51,522 bases of DNA from positions 1 through 51,522 of the forward strand of contig JAGWSG010000066.1 in assembly GCA_028876335.1 (NCBI GenBank). The letters run 5' to 3'. Numbering within the stretch: the stretch's first letter is position 1; every line of letters starts with the position of its first letter. The notes below the pieces were generated by a model. That model was not told where the DNA came from, ran no database searches, and saw nothing but the letters and a program-made list of their open reading frames with translations. Below are positions 42,634-51,522 of the stretch, one piece after another. Both the position numbers and the translations under genes were made by a program. This stretch comes from Acidobacteriota bacterium (lineage in GTDB: Bacteria > Acidobacteriota > Terriglobia > Terriglobales > Acidobacteriaceae).

Positions 42634-44355
42634 TTAGCGAGCGGCTCCCCCACCGGAAGCTGTCTTCTCAATCTTCGCCCAGGTGTCCTTCAAAGCCAGT
42701 GTGCGGTTAAACACCAGCTTCTCTGCCGTCGTATCGCGATCGAGGCAGAAATACCCCACACGCTCAAACTGGTAGGGGGCTCCGAGCTTTGCCTCGGCCA
42801 GTGAGGGCTCCAGCTTCGCGTCCGCAATCACTTCCAGCGAATTCGGATTGAGATTGTCGAGAAAGCTGCCGCCTTCCGGAAAGTCGTTCGGGTTCGGCTT
42901 TGAGAACAGCTTGTCGTAAACGCGCACTTCTGCGCTGACTGCGTGCTGTGCGCTCACCCAGTGCATCGTCGACTTCACCTTGCGCCCGTCCGGCGAGTTG
43001 CCGCCGCGCGAGGCTGGATCGTACGTGCAATGCACTTCAACAACGTTGCCGTCGGCATCCTTCACAACGCTCTGCGCCGTCACAAAGTAGGCCGCCCGCA
43101 GACGAACTTCCTTTCCCGCTGATAGCCGGTAATACTTCGGCGGCGGAACCTCGCGAAAGTCATCCTGCTCAATGTAAAGCTCGCGGCTGAAGGGCACCTG
43201 CCGCGTACCGGCTGCAGGATCTTCCGGATTGTTCTGCACGTCGACAAACTCCACCTGTCCCTCGGGATAGTTGTCGATAACAATCTTCAACGGCCGCAGC
43301 ACAGCCATCGCACGGCGCGCCTTCTTGTTCAAATCGTCACGCTGAAAGTGCTCCAGCATCTCGATATCGGTGGACCCATTCGTCCGTGTTGCGCCAATTG
43401 AAGCGCACAGCGCGCGCAGCGCTCCCGGCGTAAAGCCGCGCCGGCGAATTCCGCTCAGCGTGGGCATGCGCGGATCATCCCACCCGCTCACGTGCTTCTC
43501 CTGCACAAGCTGCAGCAGACGGCGCTTGCTCAGCAGCGTGTAGGTCAGGTTCAGCCGGTCGAACTCAATCTGCTGCGAGGGGAAGATCCCAAGCTGGTCG
43601 ATATACCAGCGATAGATCGGCTGGTGGTCCGCAAACTCGAGCGTACACATCGAGTGCGTCACATGCTCAATCGAATCTGACTGCCCGTGCGCGTAGTCGT
43701 ACATCGGATAGATGCACCACTTGTCGCCGGTACGGTGGTGCGACGCATGAAGAATGCGATACATCACCGGGTCGCGCATATTCAGGTTTGGCGACGCCAT
43801 ATCAATCTTTGCTCGCAGCACGCGCGATCCATCCGGGAACTCGCCGTCCTTCATGCGGGTGAACAAATCCAGATTTTCTTCCACCGTGCGGTCGCGATAC
43901 GGGCTGTTCTTGCCCGGCTCCGTCAGCGTGCCTCGATACTGCCGAATCTCATCGGCGGAGAGATCGTCTACATACGCCTTGCCCGCCTTGATCAGCTGAA
44001 TCGCCCACTCGTAGAGCTGGTCAAAATAATCCGACGCGTAACAAACCTTGTCCCATTCAAAACCGAGCCAGCGCACGTCCTCCTGGATTGAGTCCACGTA
44101 CTCCTGCTCTTCCTTCTCAGGATTCGTGTCGTCAAAGCGCAGGTTGGTCTTGCCGCCGAACTCATCCGCAAGGCCAAAGTCCAGGCAGATAGCCTTTGCA
44201 TGCCCAATGTGCAGGTAACCATTCGGCTCGGGAGGAAAGCGAGTCTGCACAACGGCATCGCCAAACTTTTTGGTGCGCACGTCCTCTGCAATCTGGTCGC
44301 GAAGAAAATTGGAGACGGTGCGAATTTCTGTAGTTTCTGTATTTGCGTCGGTCAT
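42634..44355 (-). CDS. glnS: Glutaminyl-tRNA synthetase
   Basis: It charges tRNA-Gln directly with glutamine. The 573-residue product has the class I signature [16 protein letters not shown] (His49-Ile-Gly-His52), [12 protein letters not shown], a KMSKS-like LLSKRRL and the GlnRS-type CSIG-like segment ([15 protein letters not shown]). The C-terminal part is the two-barrel anticodon-binding domain ([17 protein letters not shown]). The start overlaps the gltX stop (ATGA), so the two genes are translationally coupled. GlnRS in bacteria is generally held to derive from eukaryotes by transfer. It ends at the terminator at 42570-42604. Confidence 0.93.
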   Translation of the reverse strand: MTDANTETTEIRTVSNFLRDQIAEDVRTKKFGDAVVQTRFPPEPNGYLHIGHAKAICLDFGLADEFGGKTNLRFDDTNPEKEEQEYVDSIQEDVRWLGFEWDKVCYASDYFDQLYEWAIQLIKAGKAYVDDLSADEIRQYRGTLTEPGKNSPYRDRTVEENLDLFTRMKDGEFPDGSRVLRAKIDMASPNLNMRDPVMYRILHASHHRTGDKWCIYPMYDYAHGQSDSIEHVTHSMCTLEFADHQPIYRWYIDQLGIFPSQQIEFDRLNLTYTLLSKRRLLQLVQEKHVSGWDDPRMPTLSGIRRRGFTPGALRALCASIGATRTNGSTDIEMLEHFQRDDLNKKARRAMAVLRPLKIVIDNYPEGQVEFVDVQNNPEDPAAGTRQVPFSRELYIEQDDFREVPPPKYYRLSAGKEVRLRAAYFVTAQSVVKDADGNVVEVHCTYDPASRGGNSPDGRKVKSTMHWVSAQHAVSAEVRVYDKLFSKPNPNDFPEGGSFLDNLNPNSLEVIADAKLEPSLAEAKLGAPYQFERVGYFCLDRDTTAEKLVFNRTLALKDTWAKIEKTASGGGAAR

Positions 44356-45866
44356 GATTCGTTTCCCTTGTCCTGCAAAGCTGGCTCTTGGGCGGCCAGT
44401 AGTTTAAGCCTCTCTTCAGCATAGCCAATCCGCTTCAGGCACACTTCCCGCCCCATCACTTCCATGGATTCAAATAGCGGCGGCGCATTCTTGCGCCCGC
44501 TTACTGCCACGCGGATAGGCTGAAACATCGGTCCAGCTTTCACGCCTAGTTCCGTCGCGGCTTCGCGTAAAGCCTGTTCCATCGACGTGCTTGTGAAATC
44601 CACTTGCCCAAGCACATCGCGGGTCTTCCCCAGAATGCGCACGGCCAGCGCGGCATCGCCTTTCTGCGGAATCAGGTCGGCTGCGTCATACGGTGCAAGT
44701 TTGTCCACAAAAAGGAAATCGGCAACAGTCGCTGCGTCGTTCAACGTCTTGATACGCTCGCGAATGAGCGGCGTAACGGCAAGCAGCTTTTCCGTTGTGG
44801 CGTGCAGGCCTGCCTGAGACAGTACCGGCTCCAGCATTTTGCTCAATTCGTCCACCGGCAGCGCGCGAATGTACTCGGCATTGAACCAGGCAAGCTTGTC
44901 GTTATCGAAAACCGCATTTGACTTCGAGATTCCCTCCAGCGAAAACAGCGCGATCAACTCCGCGGAAGAAAACACTTCGCGATCCTTGCCGTTCTCATCC
45001 TTCAGCCCTCCCGGCGTCCATCCCAGCAGCGAGAGAAAATTGCGGAATGCCTCCGGCACAATGCCCATTTCCTTGTACGCTGTCACGCTCGTAGCGCCAT
45101 GGCGTTTGGATAGCCGCGTCTTGTCCGGGCCCAGAATCAGTGGCACATGCACAAACACGGGCAGCGGCGCACCCAGAGCGCGATACTGCAACACCTGCTT
45201 CGGCGTGTTTGAAATATGATCCGCACCGCGGATAATGTGCGTCAGCCGCATGTCAATGTCATCGGCAACCACGCTCAGGTGGTAGGTCGGAATTCCATCC
45301 GAACGCAGCAGGACAAAATCCTCAATCTCTGCATTGGCAAATTCCACCTTCCCAAATACCGCATCGTCAAAGCTCGTCGAGCCTTCTACCGGCACCGCAA
45401 AGCGAATCGCCGCCGGCTCTCCTGCTGCAACGCGCGCCTCCGCAACTTCGCGGGGAATCCTGCGGCAGCGCCGGTTATACATCAGTGGGCGCCCAGCTTC
45501 CGCAGCTTCTTTGCGGCGTTGCTCCAGGTCTTCTTTGGTGCAGAAACACGGATAAGCATTGCCGCTCGCGACAATTTTTGCTGCCGTTTCCTTGTAGAGA
45601 TCCAGCCGTTTCGATTGGTAGAACGGGCCCTCGTCCCATGTCAGGCCCAGCCAGCGCATGCCGTCTAGAATTCCCTCAACCATCGCCTCGCTCGAGCGCT
45701 CGAAATCCGTGTCCTCAATACGCAGGATGAGTGTGCCGCCGGTGTGGCGCGCAAACAGCCAATTGAACAGAGCTGTGCGCGCTCCGCCCACGTGCAGATA
45801 GCCCGTCGGCGAAGGAGCGAATCGAACGCGAGGAGTTGCTGATGGGGAGAGTTTTCCGTCGGGCAT
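44352..45866 (-). CDS. gltX: Glutamyl-tRNA synthetase
   Basis: It charges tRNA-Glu. The 504-residue product has [18 protein letters not shown] (HVGG at 25-28), [12 protein letters not shown], the KMSKS-type TRLSKRHGA and a helical anticodon-binding C-terminal domain. ATG 45866 is the only usable start: an in-frame TAG lies 9 codons upstream and no start codon intervenes. That ATG forms the end of a perfect 11-bp hairpin stem, and the nearest Shine-Dalgarno-like GAGG is paired in the other arm. It lies 38 bp after a small membrane protein gene and overlaps glnS by 4 bp. Confidence 0.93.
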   Translation of the reverse strand: MPDGKLSPSATPRVRFAPSPTGYLHVGGARTALFNWLFARHTGGTLILRIEDTDFERSSEAMVEGILDGMRWLGLTWDEGPFYQSKRLDLYKETAAKIVASGNAYPCFCTKEDLEQRRKEAAEAGRPLMYNRRCRRIPREVAEARVAAGEPAAIRFAVPVEGSTSFDDAVFGKVEFANAEIEDFVLLRSDGIPTYHLSVVADDIDMRLTHIIRGADHISNTPKQVLQYRALGAPLPVFVHVPLILGPDKTRLSKRHGATSVTAYKEMGIVPEAFRNFLSLLGWTPGGLKDENGKDREVFSSAELIALFSLEGISKSNAVFDNDKLAWFNAEYIRALPVDELSKMLEPVLSQAGLHATTEKLLAVTPLIRERIKTLNDAATVADFLFVDKLAPYDAADLIPQKGDAALAVRILGKTRDVLGQVDFTSTSMEQALREAATELGVKAGPMFQPIRVAVSGRKNAPPLFESMEVMGREVCLKRIGYAEERLKLLAAQEPALQDKGNES

Positions 45867-45890
45867 CGAAGAGGTGATTCCTCTTCGATG
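45864..45890 (-). promoter_or_regulatory. Hairpin enclosing the gltX start codon
   Basis: On the minus strand the RNA reads as two perfect 11-nt arms (CATCGAAGAGG and CCTCTTCGATG) around a 5-nt loop AATCA. The last three bases are the gltX ATG, and the first arm contains the only GAGG nearby, 13 nt from the ATG. The fold would hide both. It has no T-tract after it, so it is unlikely to be a simple terminator of the upstream gene. Confidence 0.65.
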
Positions 45891-45904
45891 CTATCAGCCG
45901 GGTC

Positions 45905-46204
45905 TTATTGCTGCGGCGGAGGCGGGAAGGGATAGCCCATCTGTGCGGAGCTTGGTGCAGGCATCACTTTCCAATCGGCAAAGGCCAGAATATAGATCAA
46001 GACCAGGTTGCCCACCGGGATCAAATTCAGCAGAGATAGCCAGGGTGAGAAGCCGGCCTTCTTGCAGATGAACCAGAACGGGATGATGACGATGGCCATG
46101 CCAATCAGAAAGAAGAGTCCTATCAATGGAATGATGGCAGTCATCATTCTCATCACCTGCTCGGGGTCAGGCTGATTTTGCAGAAACATCAAGGCGAGGG
46201 ACAT
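45905..46204 (-). CDS. Small two-helix membrane protein
   Basis: I do not recognise the family with certainty. From ATG 46204 (MSLALMFL, with GGAG 8 nt upstream) the product is 99 residues. It has two transmembrane helices (about 20-43 and 55-75: IIPLIGLFFLIGMAIVIIPFWFI and WLSLLNLIPVGNLVLIYILAF) and a Pro-rich cytoplasmic or outer tail (YPFPPPPQQ). It lies just upstream of gltX on the same strand, 38 bp away. Confidence 0.65.
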   Translation of the reverse strand: MSLALMFLQNQPDPEQVMRMMTAIIPLIGLFFLIGMAIVIIPFWFICKKAGFSPWLSLLNLIPVGNLVLIYILAFADWKVMPAPSSAQMGYPFPPPPQQ

Positions 46205-46298
46205 GGTTCTTGCTCCGTAAGTGAGATGGAAGCTCCCCGCCACAGTAAGTCCAAACGCGTCAAACTGCAATGCAATTCTTACTGCAACGATGGATTTC

Positions 46299-47664
46299 TC
46301 ACCAGGTAGTCTGCAAAAGCGTATTGTCCGCGCTCGTCTTCAGACGGCGGTTAAGCCGGGCCAGAAAGTAAAGATTTGCCAGCAGCAGCAGACCATACCA
46401 GCGCGCCAGGCTGACTGCTTCGATTGCAGTCCCGCCTGGAGAAAGAAAGTATGGTCCGACTGCTGCCACTACGCAGAGTCCAATGGCAGTGGTCATTGCA
46501 GCACGCACGCTTTTTGAAATCCGCTCGTCCGCGAATACCATGCCCGCAATGGCGAGTAAAACTGGGACCAGAATTACATCACAGTAGGCGTTTCTCTGAG
46601 GACCAAACGTTTCGATAACAGACGGCGCGAGAAAAGCAAATCCAATCCGTAGCCATGCCGGGGCATCTTTCAGGCCGTATGCAATCAGCATGCAGTAAAG
46701 GGCGGCCAGAGCCAGCAGTGTTGAATTGACGCGAATCAGCGCCGCAGCAGACTTGAACACCCTTGCTGCCCATGGGCGAAACTTATGCTGATCCGCATTG
46801 CTCAGGAAGGTCCGCGAGATGGCATAGTTCGACTGAAGGCTCCGGCTGAAATCCAAATTCTCGGCAATCTGAGGTGCGGCGCTCTTCGTCTCCGTGGTTG
46901 CCTGAGCCGGTGGCAGGAAAATCTGCTTTACCGTTACCTCTTCAAGGAGGGAAGCGGTTTTGACATACGATCGCCACGGTTGCAGGCCAAACGCGGCAAG
47001 TGTCGCGCCCGCCAACAGAGCCGCGACCAGTGCTGTTTGCATGGCCGCACGAGGCATACGTAGAAGCAACAATAGAGGAAAGGAGCAATACAAAAGTGGG
47101 ACGCACCAGAATCAACAGAGCGAGCGCAATCGCGCCGCTCCAACCGGATGACTCCTCATCCTTCCACGCGCCCATGTTCCAAGCCATCGCGGCGGCAATT
47201 TCCAGGTAGTATTGCCCACGCTCCATATGCAGTCGCACGCCAAAGTCGGCAATCACAAACAAAACAAAGAGCGCCCAATGCCAGATCCGCTTCGAGCCTG
47301 GAAACCACTGCCGCGTTCGTACAAATAGGTACACGATGCACAACCAATCCACCGCAAAGTAAATCAGCCGTTCAAGGGCATAGGGGAGCTTGCAGAGCAG
47401 AGCATAAAGCGCAAGCAGAAACGGTGTGTAAGTGTTGTAGTTGAACATCCGATAATATGAGTTCGCATCGGGTTGGCTGGGCAGCGGATAAGGATTCAGA
47501 TGAGCCGTCAACAGACGCGCGCCGGTGACCTTCGCGCGCAGGTCAATCCCGGCAAAACGCAAAGCATCGCGGAGACTTACGGCAAACAAAAGGACAACCA
47601 GAAGAAGCGGCACCCAAACCAGGAGAAGCCGGATTGGCAGAAATCGTTGAGAGGGCATGGTCAT
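46299..47664 (-). pseudogene. Frameshifted GT-C/GT87-like membrane protein
   Basis: Two overlapping open frames together make one polytopic membrane protein of about 455 residues. The first (47664 to 46942) begins MTMPSQRFLPIRLLL and has GIDLRAKVTGARLLTAHLNPYPL and MERGQYYLE, resembling GT87-type glycosyltransferases. It loses hydrophobic character after LLILVRPT, near 47100. The second (47093 to 46299) has no proper start and continues the helices (MQTALVAALLAGATLAAFG ... VPVLLAIAGMVFA). The frame relation fits one extra base, for example in the TTTT run near 47093, where removing one T joins RPT to LYCSFPLLLLLR. It could be a real pseudogene or a sequencing error. Confidence 0.7.
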
Positions 47665-47758
47665 CAGCAGGTCGAATCGAAAACGCTGAATTAGATCACG
47701 CCGCCCGGCTGAATGGGCGAGGCCAAATCATCATATCAGTGGATCGGACGCTGATTGG

Positions 47759-49906
47759 TCAGGACCCTGACAGCCCCGCCGATACTTGAAACGAACCGCT
47801 GTTGGCCTTGTTTTCAGGAGCCAGCAGGCTCACGGAAACGACCGTAATGTCGTCGTCCTGACCAAAAATCTGTGCCGCCTTGGCAATAAATGACGCGGGC
47901 AGGTGACTGATGGACCGGGTCTGGCTGAAGCCGAACAGCTCGCCTTTTCCGTCTCTTGCTTCCACCACTCCATCAGTCATCAACGTCATGCGCTCACCGG
48001 GCTTCAATACCAGATAGGTCTCTTCGAACCGGATATTCGGAACCATGCCCAGCGGCAGGTTGCCCTCGATCGCGACTTCCTTTTTGCTCAGATACGGTGG
48101 CAGGTGGCCCGCATTCGCAATTGCAGTTTCGCCGTTGGCATCAATATGAATCGCAATACAGGTCGCGCAGGCCCGGCCGCGCGCACAGAGCCGGCGGTTG
48201 AGCGAGTCCAGCACGTATGCCGGCTCAATGCTGGTTTCCACAATCGTATGCAGCGCGCCTACAATCAGCGCCACCAGCATGCCCGCCTGCAATCCCTTGC
48301 CGGCTACATCGCCAAGCACAATCAATACGCCGCCTGCCCGGTCGGGCAGGATCTGGAAGAAATCGCCGCCCACTTCCTGTGCCGGATAATAAGCACTCTC
48401 AATCGCGAACCCCGGAATGGTCGGGATAGCTTCGGGAATCAGAACGTGCTGCACCTGCTGCGCCTGTTGCACCTCTAGACGCATTTGTTCACGCCGCCGC
48501 TGCAGTTGCAGGAATCGCCGCATCAGCAGAATCGTGATGATGTTCAAAGATAGGACTACGGCAATCTGCCCGATCTTCACGCCATAGCCATGAAAGAAGA
48601 AGTTCACCGGGATTTTCAGCAGGAAGAGATTGTTCTGGTAGAGTGTCAGTCCAATTAGTGCCACTGCAGGCAGTGCCAGCCAGCCACCTGTTGAATCGTG
48701 GCGCATGCTCTCCCATGTAATCCACAGCAGAAGCGAACCGAGCAGCAGCTTCACCAGCATCGACAGAGGCGAAAGAATCACCGACGCCTGAACAGGGATA
48801 ACCCAGCCGTACAGCGGCGCGCGCTGCATGGCGACAACCGCAATCGACAGGACCACCAGCACGCCCACCATCCAGTACAACTTTTTCATTTCCTTCATGC
48901 GGAACCAGTGTGCCCAGAACAGCACCCACAGTCCGATGGCAAGGGGCGGGAAAATGGCATCCGAGAGCAGAAATCCAACATCGCCGGTGAGCAGCGTGGA
49001 GTAATTCATGACCAAGCTGAGCACGGACTGCAGCAGCACAACCGTCAGCGTAAGAATCAGCCAAAGATACGATTTCTCAGTGGGCTCCAGCCTGAACAGC
49101 ACCGTCACAACCACCAGCGCGAGTAGCACGATGGCGGCCGTCAGCAGGCCACTGTACTGTGAGCGGTCCACCGAGCTCCAGTCCAGACTTAGCAGTGCCT
49201 GAATGCTGGAGCTAAGGCCAATCAACGGCGGTCCGTGCATGCCGCCTGAATCGGGACTGAAGAGTGGTGTTGCCGGGCCCATGTACACGCGGATCGCCAC
49301 CGTGATCGGCCCGTCGTGAATATCGGGCGGCAACGCGAATGCGCGCGGCAGTGTTGCGTACGTTACAACGCCACTTTGCGTGAATTTCCCAAATTCGCCG
49401 ATCAACTGCCCGTTTACGAAGACCTGGTAGGCATCGTCCACATTGGTCGGCATTTTGATTTGAAGCTGAGAACTGTTTGCCTGGCTGAAATCGCTCTGCA
49501 GCTCAAGATGCAGCCGATACCAGGCAAACCCCGTGTAGTTCGCGTAACCGCGTGCCGTCCAGCCGGGGACATAGCCGGACGTCCCAAGGAACGGATCATG
49601 GTATCCATCTCGCGGCGAAAGATCCAAAGTGTCCCAGCTTGAGTCGTCGAAATTGGTCGTTGCCCAATCCGGATCGTCGCCGGTGTGGAATCGCCATGGC
49701 CAGTTCAGCTCGATCGCGGAAGTCCCCAGGCTCACGATCTGCGGCATGTTGCCGCCGTGACTTAGGCTTGCATGCGGAGACCGGTCCTGCGCACTGATCC
49801 CTGCAGGCGAAGACACCACTGCCAGCAAGCAAAAGGCCGCGAGCAGCCAGCGAATGGCTTTTCTATGCGCCAAAGCTGGCCGCCACGACACGTGCAATTG
49901 TCGCAT
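47759..49906 (-). CDS. 7TM sensor with SpoIIE/RsbU-type serine phosphatase
   Basis: This is a membrane-bound PP2C-type phosphatase, likely acting on an anti-sigma-factor antagonist or a similar partner. The 715-residue product has a signal peptide (about 1-40). A periplasmic beta-sandwich (about 65-230, WRFHTGDDPDW, FVNGQLIGEFG) resembles galactose-binding-like folds. About seven transmembrane helices follow (about 250-470), then a coiled coil (QLQRRREQMRLEVQQAQQVQ). The SpoIIE domain (about 500-700) has metal-site motifs VGGDFF, LGDVAGKGLQAGMLVA, LMTDGVVEARDGKGELFGF and DDDITVVSV. The ATG at 49906 is preceded directly by an in-frame GTG. No anti-sigma genes are nearby. Confidence 0.82.
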   Translation of the reverse strand: MRQLHVSWRPALAHRKAIRWLLAAFCLLAVVSSPAGISAQDRSPHASLSHGGNMPQIVSLGTSAIELNWPWRFHTGDDPDWATTNFDDSSWDTLDLSPRDGYHDPFLGTSGYVPGWTARGYANYTGFAWYRLHLELQSDFSQANSSQLQIKMPTNVDDAYQVFVNGQLIGEFGKFTQSGVVTYATLPRAFALPPDIHDGPITVAIRVYMGPATPLFSPDSGGMHGPPLIGLSSSIQALLSLDWSSVDRSQYSGLLTAAIVLLALVVVTVLFRLEPTEKSYLWLILTLTVVLLQSVLSLVMNYSTLLTGDVGFLLSDAIFPPLAIGLWVLFWAHWFRMKEMKKLYWMVGVLVVLSIAVVAMQRAPLYGWVIPVQASVILSPLSMLVKLLLGSLLLWITWESMRHDSTGGWLALPAVALIGLTLYQNNLFLLKIPVNFFFHGYGVKIGQIAVVLSLNIITILLMRRFLQLQRRREQMRLEVQQAQQVQHVLIPEAIPTIPGFAIESAYYPAQEVGGDFFQILPDRAGGVLIVLGDVAGKGLQAGMLVALIVGALHTIVETSIEPAYVLDSLNRRLCARGRACATCIAIHIDANGETAIANAGHLPPYLSKKEVAIEGNLPLGMVPNIRFEETYLVLKPGERMTLMTDGVVEARDGKGELFGFSQTRSISHLPASFIAKAAQIFGQDDDITVVSVSLLAPENKANSGSFQVSAGLSGS

Positions 49907-50043
49907 CACAAAAATCAGGCCTCGCCTTACCGGGGGAGAAAAAGAAATTTGCCTTGCTGTTCTGGCAGAGAATATCGCCTGTCAGGGCGATTCGCAACCG
50001 CCACTTCTCCAGTCTATCGCTATTTGTTGGTCAATTTTTTCGG

Positions 50044-50661
50044 TTAAGTAATATCTTCCGTGTCAAAGACGGGTGCAATGGTGCGTCGTTTGGGAACTCC
50101 ATGGACCGAGCTGAGCAGATCTTCCACCACGTCTTCCAGTTGGCGTTGGCTCTCGATGACCGCGCTCATCGTCTTCAGGGCATCAGGATCCTGCACGCGC
50201 TCCACCAGAACCACCGCGTGGCACTGGGCCACATGATCCAGATTCAGCCCCTCCGGCGTTTTGGCCTTGATGCTCACCCGTTCCATGTCCACGCACAGCA
50301 ACTCGGCCACCCGCGCGCGCATTTCGCCAGCAATGGGCGAAATCTTCGGTGCCGCCAGCACCAGCGTGGCATCCACATTCACAATCCCGTAACCGGCGTG
50401 CTGCAACTCTTCCAGCGCAAGGTTCAGGAATATCGCCGAGTCGGCATCCTTCCAACGCGGGTCGCCCGGAGGAAAAAAGCTGCCGATATCGCCCGCCGCC
50501 ACCGCTCCCAGCAGCGCATCGGTAATGGCGTGGAGAAGCACGTCGCCGTCCGAGTGTCCGGCAAGCCCTTCAGGATGATCCAGCGTCATACCGCCAATAC
50601 GCAGAGGAACACCTGGCTTGAATGCGTGCGAGTCCCAACCCAATCCGATACGAATATCCAT
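50044..50661 (-). CDS. ispF: 2-C-methyl-D-erythritol 2,4-cyclodiphosphate synthase
   Basis: This is the fifth step of the MEP isoprenoid pathway. From ATG 50661 (MDIRIGLGWDSHAF) the product is 205 residues; a GTG two codons earlier is possible. Metal ligands Asp10 and His12 (WDSH) and His44 (LLHAITDALLGA) are present, as is GHSDGDVL. The KATTTE-G-GF-GR type segment of the family appears here as KAKTPEGLNLDHVAQ, lacking the usual GFxGR. A C-terminal extension of about 45-50 residues goes beyond the usual 157-160. It follows ispD by about 46 bp. Confidence 0.88.
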   Translation of the reverse strand: MDIRIGLGWDSHAFKPGVPLRIGGMTLDHPEGLAGHSDGDVLLHAITDALLGAVAAGDIGSFFPPGDPRWKDADSAIFLNLALEELQHAGYGIVNVDATLVLAAPKISPIAGEMRARVAELLCVDMERVSIKAKTPEGLNLDHVAQCHAVVLVERVQDPDALKTMSAVIESQRQLEDVVEDLLSSVHGVPKRRTIAPVFDTEDIT

Positions 50662-50707
50662 GCTCACCGTTTCCGTACTTCCTGCGCAGCAGGTTCGCCG
50701 TCAGCGC

Positions 50708-51412
50708 TCAACGGCCGCGCTGTTTCAGGTAAAACTCGGCCAGTTCAAGATCGCCCTGCTGCGTAATCTTCAGATTAACCTGTGAGCCCGGCACCACGGC
50801 CACCGGCAACCCGGCGCGCTCCACCACCGAGGCTTCATCGGTGCCCACAAATCCGTCCGCCGTCGCCTCTCGAAAAGCCCTCTCCAGAATCTCAAATCGG
50901 AAACCCTGCGGCGTCTGCGCCAACACCACAAACTCCCGGGGGATGGTCGAGGTAATGAGCGCTCCGTGCGCGGTCCTCTCCACCTGCTTGATCGTGTCCA
51001 CCGCTGGCAGGCCTACAATTGCCGCGCCATGCTGTTCCACAGCCTCAATTGTCCGCTCAATTGTCGCCGCATCAATCAGCGGCCGCACCGCGTCATGCAC
51101 CAGCACAATGTCGTCCTCGCCTGCCGGCAGCGCCGCCAGCGCATGCGCCACAGACTCCTGCCGGGTATCGCCGCCTTCCACCACATGCACGCGACCCGTG
51201 TTGAAGCCGTACTCGGCCGCCTGCGCCTCCACGCGCTCCACTTCCGTCTTGCGCACGGCCACGTAGATGTCCGCCACGCGCTCCACCGCGGCAAACGCAC
51301 GCAAGGAATGGATGAGAATCGGAACGCCGTCCAATTCGAGAAATTGCTTGGGCTGCGGCCCGGCCATGCGCGTGCCCAGCCCCGCCGCCGGAAGAATCAC
51401 ATAAACCTGCAT
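50708..51412 (-). CDS. ispD: 2-C-methyl-D-erythritol 4-phosphate cytidylyltransferase
   Basis: This is the third step of the MEP pathway: it joins MEP to CMP from CTP. The start at ATG 51412 (MQVYVILPAAGLGTRM) gives 234 residues, normal for the family. The CTP loop LPAAGLGTRMAGPQPKQF, the VHDAVRPLID motif, the TIKQV segment and the TPQGFRFEIL and FVGTDEASVVE regions are all intact. It forms an ispD-ispF unit with the next gene. Confidence 0.92.
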   Translation of the reverse strand: MQVYVILPAAGLGTRMAGPQPKQFLELDGVPILIHSLRAFAAVERVADIYVAVRKTEVERVEAQAAEYGFNTGRVHVVEGGDTRQESVAHALAALPAGEDDIVLVHDAVRPLIDAATIERTIEAVEQHGAAIVGLPAVDTIKQVERTAHGALITSTIPREFVVLAQTPQGFRFEILERAFREATADGFVGTDEASVVERAGLPVAVVPGSQVNLKITQQGDLELAEFYLKQRGR

Positions 51413-51484
51413 AACTCGCAGAGTATACATCGCCGCGCGGCATCATTCTCCTTCACTCGCGCCCAAACGCCGTATCATCCTCTC

Positions 51485-51522
51485 GTGCGCCCTTCGCTCC
51501 CGCTCGACACCACGCACCTCCG
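51485..51522 (+). CDS. Possible start of a plus-strand gene, cut by the window end
   Basis: A GTG at 51485 opens a frame (MRPSLPLDTTHL) that runs to the window edge. A TATCAT that could be a -10 box lies about 10 bp upstream (51473-51478). Too little is visible to name or confirm it. Confidence 0.2.
   Translation, partial: MRPSLPLDTTHL

Noticed and set aside
49910..50043. Possible riboswitch between ispF and the SpoIIE phosphatase gene
   Set aside because: There is a small inverted repeat (ATCGCC / GGCGAT), but no conserved core of a known riboswitch class is seen.

Overview
The window looks like a chromosomal segment from an acidobacterium, probably class Terriglobia (Acidobacteriaceae-like). 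This is inferred from gene content, not from an rRNA or a search: a very long Oar-type TonB-dependent receptor with an N-terminal carboxypeptidase-regulatory domain, a regulator with a cytoplasmic DNA-binding-like domain joined to a TolB/FlgO and TPR region, a DUF2277 protein, a GlnRS/GluRS pair and a GH74 lipoprotein. Most of it is orderly, dense, GC-rich coding sequence. I see no rRNA, tRNA, CRISPR array, integrase, transposase or phage gene.

Layout. 1-11.5 kb is a sparse region with long intergenic stretches. It holds a GH74 xyloglucanase-like lipoprotein, a membrane-spanning TPR regulator, a secreted protein of unknown function and the giant TonB-dependent receptor, plus two copies of a 52-bp repeat. 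11.9-20.0 kb carries a TMEM175-like channel, two poorly characterised genes and a nucleoside-salvage island: punA-udk, nupC, deoA and cdd, with SemiSWEET and DUF2277 genes between. 20.1-25.3 kb is a compact chemosensory operon, cheA-cheW-cheY-cheB-cheR, with no receptor gene. It runs tail to tail into a three-domain acyl-activating/ACP/acyltransferase fusion (25.2-28.0 kb). 28.2-33.9 kb is an lhr-nei DNA-repair pair, converging on proS-PBP1b (33.9-38.2 kb).

38.5-40.3 kb is the most disturbed part. A 115-bp, 114/115-identical direct repeat of the 3' end of kdsD flanks a GT87-type membrane glycosyltransferase gene that has an in-frame TGA 57 codons before its apparent natural end. An AT-rich orphan gene begins 2 bp after the stop codon of the kdsD fragment. 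Beyond intact kdsD lie a TlpA/DsbD-N pair (41.4-42.6 kb), a gltX-glnS operon whose gltX start codon sits inside a perfect 11-bp hairpin (42.6-45.9 kb), a small membrane protein, a second GT-like membrane gene broken by a frameshift (46.3-47.7 kb), a 7TM-SpoIIE phosphatase, and ispD-ispF at the end.

Functionally the window combines polymer use (GH74 and the receptor), nucleoside uptake and breakdown, signalling (Che and SpoIIE phosphatase) and envelope work (KdsD, PBP1b, broken GT87-type genes, acyltransferase fusion, IspDF). I found no clear new defence or mobile system. The best leads are the kdsD duplication with its orphan gene, the two disrupted membrane glycosyltransferases, the gltX start-codon hairpin and the acyl-AMP/ACP/PlsC fusion.
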